Part shown: piece by piece, positions 25,014-32,053 of the stretch | Position numbering within the stretch: position 1 is the first letter of the stretch | How the letters are laid out: each line of letters opens with the position of its first letter | Assembly (NCBI GenBank): GCA_006383075.2 | Contig: SMNH02000002.1 | Coordinates: 197,127-261,126 of the forward strand | DNA length: 64,000 nucleotides | Direction of reading: 5' to 3' | Source of the DNA: Kordia sp. TARA_039_SRF | Lineage (GTDB): Bacteria; Bacteroidota; Bacteroidia; Flavobacteriales; Flavobacteriaceae | The notes under the pieces: model-generated | Database searches by the model: none | The model's input: the letters and a program-made list of their open reading frames with translations, nothing else | Told to the model about the DNA's origin: nothing | Program-made: the position numbers and the translations under genes

Positions 25014-25955
25014 ATGGCAAGGTTTCTACAACTCATACGTTTCCCAAACTTAGTCATGATGGCATTGACGCAATTCCTCTTTTATTTTTATTGGATTCAG
25101 CCGTTTACACAACATTACATTGAATTTGGACAATTCATTATGATTGTCCTTACTACGGTTTTTATTGCCGCAGGCGGAAACATCATCAACGATATTTTTG
25201 ATGTAGCAACCGATCGTATTAACAAACCACACAAACTATTTATCGGCACTCACATTTCTAAAAAGCACGCGTATTTCTATTATTTTTTGTTCACTTTCGT
25301 GGGAATTGGTCTCGGAAGCTATGTTGGTTTTGCGATAGGGAAAAGCTGGATTTCGTTCGTTTTCATCAGCATTGCTGTGTTACTTTTCTTATATAGTTCA
25401 CATTTGAAAGGAATTCCTGTGTTGGGAAATGTGGTAGTTTCCTTGCTCGTTTCAAGCAGTTTGCTGATTTTACTCCTTTTTACCTCAACATCAGAATCTG
25501 CGAATGCGCATGTACTTCTTCTCGAAAAAATTTCCCTGATTGCCATTGGCATTTACGCAAGTTTTGCATTTTTAATGAATTTAATGCGCGAAATGGTCAA
25601 AGATATTGAAGATATTAATGGCGATTACAACGCCAATATCACGACGTTGCCAATTGTTTTAGGAAGAAATCGAGTCAACAAAATTGTGGCGGTTTTGGCA
25701 GGAATCACGATACTTTTTACGTTGTACTGTATCAGCGAATATTTGCAAGGACAAACCATCATTACTATTTACATTTTAGTAACCATTTTACTGCCACTAC
25801 TCTACTTCATCGTGAAAATATGGCAAGCCGATACCAAACGTGAATATCGAATGCTATCGCTACTTTTAAAGCTCATCATGCTATTTGGAATTCTCTCAAC
25901 AGTCGTATATTATTATTCGGTAGAATTAGCGCCTTTTGTATATATTTTATTTTGA
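25014..25955 (+). CDS. UbiA-family prenyltransferase
   Basis: The 313-residue product has about eight transmembrane segments. The Asp-rich prenyl-diphosphate site is NDIFDVATDRINKP (residues 59-71), and a second acidic region is MVKDIEDINGDYNANITTLP. Flavobacterial members are usually annotated as geranylgeranylglycerol-phosphate geranylgeranyltransferase, an archaeal-type label that should not be taken literally; menaquinone or other prenylated products are also possible. It lies 11 bases after kdsC and runs to the Maf gene. Confidence 0.82.
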   Translation: MARFLQLIRFPNLVMMALTQFLFYFYWIQPFTQHYIEFGQFIMIVLTTVFIAAGGNIINDIFDVATDRINKPHKLFIGTHISKKHAYFYYFLFTFVGIGLGSYVGFAIGKSWISFVFISIAVLLFLYSSHLKGIPVLGNVVVSLLVSSSLLILLLFTSTSESANAHVLLLEKISLIAIGIYASFAFLMNLMREMVKDIEDINGDYNANITTLPIVLGRNRVNKIVAVLAGITILFTLYCISEYLQGQTIITIYILVTILLPLLYFIVKIWQADTKREYRMLSLLLKLIMLFGILSTVVYYYSVELAPFVYILF

Positions 25956-25966
25956 TTAAAAAACTT

Positions 25967-26560
25967 ATGCTACATACACTTTCTTCCACATACAACATCA
26001 TTTTAGCGTCAGGTTCGCCGCGACGACAACAGTTTTTTAAAGATTTGGGATTGAACTTTAAAGTTCGTTTAAAATCGGTAGAAGAAGTCTATCCGGAACA
26101 TTTACAACATCACGAAATTTCTGATTATTTGGCGGAATTGAAAGCTTCGGCCTTTACCAATGAATTGAAAGCGAATGATATTTTAGTAACCTCAGATACA
26201 GTTGTTTGGCATGAAGGTATATCACTTGCCAAACCTCGAAATGCACAAGAAGCGTTTGACATGATTGCTGCCATAAGCGGAAAAACACACGATGTAATAA
26301 CCTCGGTTTGCTTTACGACAGCGACTTCTCAAAAAACGGTTCACGAAGTCACGAAAGTCACGTTTGAAACCATTTCAGAAGACGAAATTTGGTATTACGT
26401 CAACAATTTCAAACCTTTTGACAAAGCAGGCGCGTACGGCATTCAAGAATGGATTGGCTATACAAAAGTCGCGCGTATTGAAGGTTCATACACCAATGTC
26501 GTAGGATTGCCAACACATTTGGTGTATCAAGTTTTTTCTGAGATTGAGGAGTTGTTTTAA
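25967..26560 (+). CDS. maf: Maf-like nucleotide pyrophosphatase
   Basis: The 197-residue product contains ILASGSPRRQQFFKDLG, the family signature at the N-terminus, TSDTVVWHEG with the catalytic Asp, and PFDKAGAYGIQEW with GSYTNVVGLP near the end. Maf proteins hydrolyse non-canonical or methylated nucleoside triphosphates (dTTP/UTP class) and were linked to septum control in Bacillus. ATG 25967 is used; an in-frame TTG at 25952 overlaps the UbiA gene. A pair of inverted family B repeats follows the stop. Confidence 0.93.
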   Translation: MLHTLSSTYNIILASGSPRRQQFFKDLGLNFKVRLKSVEEVYPEHLQHHEISDYLAELKASAFTNELKANDILVTSDTVVWHEGISLAKPRNAQEAFDMIAAISGKTHDVITSVCFTTATSQKTVHEVTKVTFETISEDEIWYYVNNFKPFDKAGAYGIQEWIGYTKVARIEGSYTNVVGLPTHLVYQVFSEIEELF

Positions 26561-26570
26561 TTATTAAAAA

Positions 26571-26712
26571 CGTCCTCTCGAGTGGTTTTCGGAAGGAAAT
26601 GTAGCAAATTTGTATCGAGAACTTTTTAGTTTATGAGTTTATAAGTTTAGGAGTTTAAGTTTCAAAGTACTTCTCGATACAAAATTCTTTCAGAATTTCA
26701 CTCGAAGTGACG
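26571..26712. repeat. Two inverted family B repeats around a G/T-rich spacer
   Basis: A plus-strand partial copy (26571-26621, GTCCTCTCGAGTGG to GTATCGAGAAC) faces a minus-strand full copy (26660-26712, whose minus strand reads CGTCACTTCGAGTG onward to GTATCGAGAAGTACTTTG). Between them lies TTTATGAGTTTATAAGTTTA and more, which on the minus strand is the A/C-rich tail of the full copy. The block can form a larger stem and may close the Maf operon. Confidence 0.7.
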
Positions 26713-26827
26713 TAATTGGTAGTTTTAAAATTAGCTAACCCAAAAACTCCATTGTACGTTGCGATTGCCTTTTTGAAATCCAAGAAATAATAATACCTTT
26801 AGTTTTCACAAAAGTGAATCAAAAAAC

Positions 26828-27592
26828 ATGGCGCGTTTCTTTAGAAAATTCAGATTAAATTCCGTTTCAAAAAGTAAAATAGGAAAGTATATTGTGTATG
26901 CTATCGGCGAAATTGTGCTGGTCGTTATCGGAATTTTAATTGCGGTTGGCATCAACAATAGCAGAGAACGCAGCATTTTAGAAGCCAAAGAACAAACTTA
27001 TTTAAAAGGACTGAAAGAAGAGTTTGAAACCAGCAAACGCAAGTTGATTGAACTTATGGAAGTGAATCAACAAAACTACGAAGGTGCTAAAACGATTCTC
27101 AACTACACAAACAATCCGAACGACAGCCTTTCAGAAAAAGAATTTTCAGAGTTGTTATCGCGGTCATTTTCTTTTGATGTGTATTTTAACGCTAATAATT
27201 CTTTGCTGAATGAGATGATTAATTCAGGAAGTTTAAAGGACATTTCTAATAACAAATTGCGCAAATTACTCACGAATTGGGAAGCCATTTTGAATGATAT
27301 TGCAAAGCAAGAAGGCGAACTTGGAGAGCAACGCAGCAGCGTATTGGATATGTTTAGAACAAATACGAACAGCATCAAAACTATTTTTCAACTGTCCACG
27401 CCTACTCCCGAAACTCAGTTTTTACAAAAGGAAAACTACATCAGCAATTTGAATCTTTTGGAGTCACTCGAATTTGAAAATAATATTTTAATGTTTTACT
27501 TGGTGAGTTATTCTACTTCGGAAGCGCATTACAAACCTTTGTTGAAAGAATTGAATTCGATTCTTGATTTAATTAACAAGGAAATCCAGTGA
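26828..27592 (+). CDS. DUF6090 family membrane protein
   Basis: The 254-residue product starts MARFFRKFRLNSVSKSKIGK, then a single transmembrane segment (EIVLVVIGILIAVGIN) and a long helical, Glu/Lys-rich soluble part. The N-terminal pattern is the hallmark of DUF6090 (PF19578), very common and often multi-copy in flavobacteria. Function is unknown; one helix anchors a coiled-coil-like region. It stands alone between the family B repeats and the convergent anti-sigma gene, whose stop is 4 bases away. Confidence 0.8.
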   Translation: MARFFRKFRLNSVSKSKIGKYIVYAIGEIVLVVIGILIAVGINNSRERSILEAKEQTYLKGLKEEFETSKRKLIELMEVNQQNYEGAKTILNYTNNPNDSLSEKEFSELLSRSFSFDVYFNANNSLLNEMINSGSLKDISNNKLRKLLTNWEAILNDIAKQEGELGEQRSSVLDMFRTNTNSIKTIFQLSTPTPETQFLQKENYISNLNLLESLEFENNILMFYLVSYSTSEAHYKPLLKELNSILDLINKEIQ

Positions 27593-27596
27593 TTTT

Positions 27597-28337
27597 TCAC
27601 AATTTCTGTTTCAAAATTTCACGCTCTTTCGACTTGAATGTTGTTTGAATTTCGTCCATATATTCCAACGCTTTCAACGCTTTTTCATTTTCTTTAAATT
27701 TGATATGAATTAGTGCACCATACCAATAAATTTGTGGTGTAAAACGTGTTTTGCTGTGCTTGATTTCTCTGAGAATATTCAATGCTTCCGTTTCTTGTTG
27801 TAAATTCAACAAACACATCGCTTGGTAAAATAATACATCAGTTTCAGGATTTTCTTGACCTTTGGTAATGTCAGAAATCAAGTCAAACGCTTCTTGATGC
27901 TTTCCGTCTTCGTACAATCGCATCGCTTTTGGAAGTGCTTCTGTGGGAGTTTCTTGTGTACGCGTTACTGGTGCCAACGCATTTGGATACGGTTCAAAGT
28001 AGGTTGCATACAAGGTTTCGTTTAGTGTGGCTTGCTGCATAAAGTAATTTCCAATCAGTCCAAGAACCAATAAAATCGCTACTGCAATTGCCAAACGAAT
28101 GGTCTTTTTGACAGTTTTTTTGGCAGGAACTTCGTCATTTTGTGTCGCTTCCAACTGTTGTAAATGTGACTTTAGCTGTGCTTTCTCATTTGCTTTGATA
28201 GCGGCGTGCACGTTTTCAAATTCTGCTACTTTTAGCGCGAAATCGGCATCACTTTCCACTAACGCTTCAAACTGTGCTTTTTCGGCTTCGTTGAGCGAAT
28301 CTTGTATATATTTTTGAATCAATGCTTCGTGTTCCAT
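27597..28337 (-). CDS. Putative anti-sigma factor with TPR-like C-terminus
   Basis: The product is about 246 residues. A cytoplasmic N-terminus (MEHEALIQKYIQDSLNEAEK, then AQFEALVESDADFALKVAEF) resembles anti-sigma domains without zinc ligands. A single transmembrane segment (IRLAIAVAILLVLGLIGNYF) follows near residue 95, then a periplasmic part with tetratricopeptide-like helices. The start codon overlaps the sigma stop (TGATG), so synthesis is coupled. The frame extends upstream to 28376, but that adds only sequence inside the sigma gene. It probably holds the sigma factor at the membrane until a signal arrives. Confidence 0.72.
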   Translation of the reverse strand: MEHEALIQKYIQDSLNEAEKAQFEALVESDADFALKVAEFENVHAAIKANEKAQLKSHLQQLEATQNDEVPAKKTVKKTIRLAIAVAILLVLGLIGNYFMQQATLNETLYATYFEPYPNALAPVTRTQETPTEALPKAMRLYEDGKHQEAFDLISDITKGQENPETDVLFYQAMCLLNLQQETEALNILREIKHSKTRFTPQIYWYGALIHIKFKENEKALKALEYMDEIQTTFKSKEREILKQKL

Positions 28338-28876
28338 CAATCTTTTTTTATCAATGCGATTAATTTTTTTAAACACCGCGATTTGTGACTTTTCACGGTA
28401 TTTTCATCTTTGTATTGGGTTTGCTGTACAATTTCTTTGATACTCAAACTGCGGTAATAAAATAGTTTCAATATGTGCTGACAACTTTCGCCCAAATGTG
28501 TAAAATATTGTCGCAACAACTGTTGTTCTTTGGTCAATGCGTTTTCCTCCAAATTCACTTCTTCATAATCATCTTCCACAACAACAGTGCCCACAAACTG
28601 TTTGCGCTCTTTTAAACAATCGTAAATTTTATGTTTTCCGATACTGAATAGATACGTTTTTAAGGAACTATTGTCAAGCTGTGTTTTTTTCGTGACGAAA
28701 TTTTGATACATGGCGATGACACTGTCTTGGTACACATCAATCAAATCTTCTCTATCCAAATTAAATCGCAATCCATAATTCACAAACGCTTCTTTATACA
28801 TTACATACACTTCTTCCAATGCTTTTTTATCATCATTCCGAAGTCGCGATTGTACATCTAATTGTTGTTTTTCCAT
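28337..28876 (-). CDS. ECF-type RNA polymerase sigma factor
   Basis: The 179-residue product has sigma region 2 (ALEEVYVMYKEAFVNYGLRF, DLIDVYQDSVIAMYQNF) and region 4 (CQHILKLFYYRSLSIKEIVQ, then NTVKSHKSRCLKKLI) without regions 1 or 3, as in group IV factors. It overlaps the following anti-sigma gene by one base. The divergent five-gene operon at 29034-35374 is a natural candidate target, as both sides carry the motif GTTAACCTTT. Confidence 0.85.
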   Translation of the reverse strand: MEKQQLDVQSRLRNDDKKALEEVYVMYKEAFVNYGLRFNLDREDLIDVYQDSVIAMYQNFVTKKTQLDNSSLKTYLFSIGKHKIYDCLKERKQFVGTVVVEDDYEEVNLEENALTKEQQLLRQYFTHLGESCQHILKLFYYRSLSIKEIVQQTQYKDENTVKSHKSRCLKKLIALIKKD

Positions 28877-28895
28877 TCAGTCTAAAATCAAGTCA

Positions 28896-28992
28896 AAAGG
28901 TTAACTAAAAAAATAAAAAAAGTTGAAGTTTCTAGTTTTTATAGTGTTTTACATAGCTTTTAAAAAATAATTTTCATGCGATGTTAACCTTT
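28896..28992. promoter_or_regulatory. Inverted GTTAACCTTT motifs between divergent operons
   Basis: On the minus strand GTTAACCTTTTGACTTG begins at 28905, and on the plus strand GTTAACCTTTCTTCTTG begins at 28983. Eleven bases match before divergence and CTTG recurs at the same offset. Facing the two diverging transcripts, they look like shared control sites. On the plus side the spacing to ATG 29034 suits an ECF -35 element; on the minus side the site is only about 23 bases from the annotated start, so a repressor or wrong-start explanation is equally possible. Confidence 0.4.
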
Positions 28993-29033
28993 CTTCTTGT
29001 AAATATATAAAGAGGAAACGAAACGTAATAATC

Positions 29034-29804
29034 ATGAAAACAATTTTTAAACTCAGTCTTTGTGTAAGCTTTCTCTTGGCTTCGCAAATGATGCAGGCAC
29101 AATTGCTGAAACGAATTCAAAACAGAGTTGAAGAAAAAGCAACGCAAAAAGTAGAGCAAAAAGCGATGGAAGAAGCGGAAAAAGCCGCTGACAAAATGCT
29201 TGATAAAGTATTAAATCCTGCCAAAGCAAACAACAAAACTACGAGTGATTCATACACCTTCAACCAAATGATGACACTCGAAATGCAAACCGAAGGCAAC
29301 GAAAAAGCACAACTCGATTTTCTGTTCGACAGTAAAAATGCAGATGTCATTTGTATGAAATTGGATAATATGGGCGATGATAGCGGCGGAAAAGTGTATG
29401 CAGTTATTACGCCAACGTCGAGCACCATGTTTATGGACATGCCAGGCATGAAAATTAAGAAGAAAGTATCTCGCGAAGAACTCGGACAACTTGCCTATTC
29501 AGACCATATTCCACAACACAACGATTTGGAAAAAACAGGCAATACCAAAACCATTCTTGGTTATACCTGTGAGGAATATCTATATAAAAATGAAGGCGGA
29601 ACTGTGCATGCGTGGGTTGCCAAAAACTTCCCAATCAAACAAAAGTTTGTACCTATTCTCGGAATGAAAAAAGACGGTCCGCTTGAAGGTTTTGTGTTAG
29701 AACTCAATTACAAAGCAGCCAATGACAGCGGTTCTGTAAAAGTCATTAAAATCGACACGAATGCTAGCGTAAAAATCAACGCGAACGAATATACTTCCAT
29801 GTAA
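29034..29804 (+). CDS. DUF4412 domain-containing secreted protein
   Basis: The 256-residue product has a signal peptide ending at QMMQAQ and an early charged, coiled-coil-like stretch rich in Glu, Lys and Ala (KRIQNRVEEKATQKVEQK). The main domain includes NTKTILGYTCEEYLYKNEGG and VHAWVAKNFPI, matching DUF4412, a secreted or periplasmic family of unknown function. It heads five closely spaced genes (gaps 6-18 bases) reaching 35374 and is divergent from the ECF sigma gene. Confidence 0.8.
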   Translation: MKTIFKLSLCVSFLLASQMMQAQLLKRIQNRVEEKATQKVEQKAMEEAEKAADKMLDKVLNPAKANNKTTSDSYTFNQMMTLEMQTEGNEKAQLDFLFDSKNADVICMKLDNMGDDSGGKVYAVITPTSSTMFMDMPGMKIKKKVSREELGQLAYSDHIPQHNDLEKTGNTKTILGYTCEEYLYKNEGGTVHAWVAKNFPIKQKFVPILGMKKDGPLEGFVLELNYKAANDSGSVKVIKIDTNASVKINANEYTSM

Positions 29805-29815
29805 AAAATAATACG

Positions 29816-30367
29816 ATGAAACAATTACTAATTCTAGTGTTTTTATGTGGAACGACGGTATTTTCACAAAGTAAAAAACACTTTATCAAAATTACATTCA
29901 ACGACGGACCGCTACAAGGGACGCATATTTTCTACCCTGAAAAGGGAAACTACATGAGTCAAGCAAACTTGGAACTTTTTGAAGGTGCTAGCAATGTCAA
30001 TGCTTCCAAATTGATGACTGCAGATGGTTTTCAAATTCACTACATCAATCGTCACTTTTTAGGCGAAGCAAGTGTAGGAACACACGATACTAAAAAATTC
30101 ACTTCGGGTTGTGGAAGCTTGAATTTTATTGATGGCAACAACAGTCAATCGTACAAAAAAATTGATGGCGATTTTACAGGTTGTTCGCCAACAACCATTA
30201 CAAAAGTCTCAGCGTGGAAAGACGGAATTGTCAAAAAGCGTAGAACCGTTTCTGGGCATTTTGAAGATACGCTACGTATGAAAATCCGCAACGATGATGG
30301 ATCTGAAAAAACGGTAGAAACCACCGTGAAAGTTGAATTTACCGTTAACGAATCTCGAAGAAAATAA
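29816..30367 (+). CDS. Secreted protein of unknown function
   Basis: The 183-residue product has a signal peptide (MKQLLILVFLCGTTVFSQ) and a mature domain rich in beta-strand-like alternation (KHFIKITFNDGPLQGTHIFY, and KVEFTVNES near the end). Two Cys (CGSLNF, GCSPTT) could pair in the periplasm. No known family is recognised and there is no T9SS sorting tail. It follows the DUF4412 gene by 11 bases and precedes the ELWxxDGT gene by 18, so it is probably co-transcribed. Confidence 0.6.
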   Translation: MKQLLILVFLCGTTVFSQSKKHFIKITFNDGPLQGTHIFYPEKGNYMSQANLELFEGASNVNASKLMTADGFQIHYINRHFLGEASVGTHDTKKFTSGCGSLNFIDGNNSQSYKKIDGDFTGCSPTTITKVSAWKDGIVKKRRTVSGHFEDTLRMKIRNDDGSEKTVETTVKVEFTVNESRRK

Positions 30368-30385
30368 TAGTACAAAAACAAACAC

Positions 30386-32047
30386 ATGAAAAAAATACTA
30401 CTCGGAATCCTATTCCTTTTTGCAATACAACTCAACGCTCAATACACGTTTGAACAAATTGATGTTTGGTCAGGAAGCAATGGAGGTTCTCCAAAATATA
30501 TCACAGAATTTAATGGCGAATTGTATTTTCAAGCCATTGACATTACGCCATCATTTAGAAAATTATACAAAAGTGATGGAACGCTCGCAGGAACACAACT
30601 TGTCGCTGGCAATTTGAATGGTGGCGCAGGTTACTCTCCAGAATCATTATATGTAATGAATGGCGAATTGTACTTTACCGCTTTTGTTTCAGGTATCGGA
30701 ACCGAATTGTACAAAACTGACGGAACAGACGCAGGAACCATGTTACTTAAAGATGTACGCGCAGGCTCTTCCAATGGATTGGATAGTAATTTTAATGAAG
30801 ACAAAGACATCTTTATAGAGTACAATGGCGAATTGTATTTTAGAGGAAGCACGAGTACTTCTATTGAACTTTGGAAAACCGATGGAACTCCTAGCGGAAC
30901 GGTTTCTGTAAAAAACTTTGAAGATACCAATATTGGCGCGCCAACATACATTACCAAAGGCAATAAAAGTATTCTAGGAGCTGTGTACAACGGTTTATTA
31001 TATTTTTATGTGAATAGAAATGGTGTTGGAGAATTGTGGAAAACGGATGGTACCACAGCCAATACTGAAATGGTAAGAAGCGGCTTAAAAAACATTGCCG
31101 AGATGACCGTTTTTAATAACGAATTGTACTTTGTTGCAGGAGATGATAGCAGTCCAGAAGGCAGAGAATTGTGGGTTACTGACGGAACGCTAGCTGGCAC
31201 TGTACTCAAACACGATATTTTTCCAAACAACTTAAATCCTGCGTTTGGTTTTGGAAGCAACCCGAGTTATTTAACAATCTACAATAACGAACTCTTTTTC
31301 AAAGCCAGAAGCTACAGTGGAACTTCTGGACAAATTATAGGTTCCGAACTTTGGAAAACCGATGGAACGCTCTCTAGTTTGGTGAAAGATATTGACACAG
31401 ACAATCTTGCGAGCGGATTAAATATGCCAAACTTTACCATTTTTAACAACGAACTGTACTTTACAGCTTCCGACAATACAACTTCAGATTTTGAACTTTG
31501 GAAAACCGATGGAACGGAAAGCGGCACTATAAAAGTTGTAACTGCAACAGACACAGGAGAATCTATCGACTTTACAAAAGCAATTCTCTACGCAAGCAAA
31601 CTCTTTTATTTTGACTCACAACAATTATGGACGACAGACGGAACGCCATCAGGCACAGCAGCGTTGACAGGAAACTCAGAACCTATCATCCTTGCATCAA
31701 GTAGCAGTCCTTTAATTTTTCAAAATAAACTTTGGTTTTCTGGCACATCAACGACCAATGGAAATGAATTGACGAGTCTTACAGATGCTAGCGTATTAAG
31801 TGTGAGCGATTTTGATACACAAAATAGTACGATGTATCCAAATCCTGCTTCAAACACTATTCATTTTACCAATATTCAAGAAGGCGGAAACTATCAAATA
31901 TACAACGCTCTCGGTAGTATTGTTAAAGATGGCAAACTACAAAATTACGATGCGTCCATAGATATTTCTACACTTTCCTCAGGATGGTATATCGTAAAAA
32001 CAACTATCAATTCCGCATCAAAAACATTTAGACTACTCAAAAACTAA
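30386..32047 (+). CDS. ELWxxDGT repeat protein with T9SS sorting domain
   Basis: The 553-residue product has a signal peptide ending near LNAQ and many repeats of about 50 residues built on ELWKTDGTxxGT, with strands such as NELYFTA and NGELYFRG between them. This is the ELWxxDGT repeat, likely a beta-propeller. The C-terminal 75 residues are a type A T9SS sorting domain (STMYPNPASNTIHF, WYIVKTTINSASKTFRLLKN), so it is exported through the outer membrane and attached to or released from the surface. Ligand and role are unknown. Confidence 0.85.
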   Translation: MKKILLGILFLFAIQLNAQYTFEQIDVWSGSNGGSPKYITEFNGELYFQAIDITPSFRKLYKSDGTLAGTQLVAGNLNGGAGYSPESLYVMNGELYFTAFVSGIGTELYKTDGTDAGTMLLKDVRAGSSNGLDSNFNEDKDIFIEYNGELYFRGSTSTSIELWKTDGTPSGTVSVKNFEDTNIGAPTYITKGNKSILGAVYNGLLYFYVNRNGVGELWKTDGTTANTEMVRSGLKNIAEMTVFNNELYFVAGDDSSPEGRELWVTDGTLAGTVLKHDIFPNNLNPAFGFGSNPSYLTIYNNELFFKARSYSGTSGQIIGSELWKTDGTLSSLVKDIDTDNLASGLNMPNFTIFNNELYFTASDNTTSDFELWKTDGTESGTIKVVTATDTGESIDFTKAILYASKLFYFDSQQLWTTDGTPSGTAALTGNSEPIILASSSSPLIFQNKLWFSGTSTTNGNELTSLTDASVLSVSDFDTQNSTMYPNPASNTIHFTNIQEGGNYQIYNALGSIVKDGKLQNYDASIDISTLSSGWYIVKTTINSASKTFRLLKN

Positions 32048-32053
32048 CCCATT

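Noticed and set aside
26571-26712. Repeated GTATCGAGAA segments as a possible CRISPR array
   Set aside because: Only two copies in opposite orientation, no regular spacers and no cas genes.
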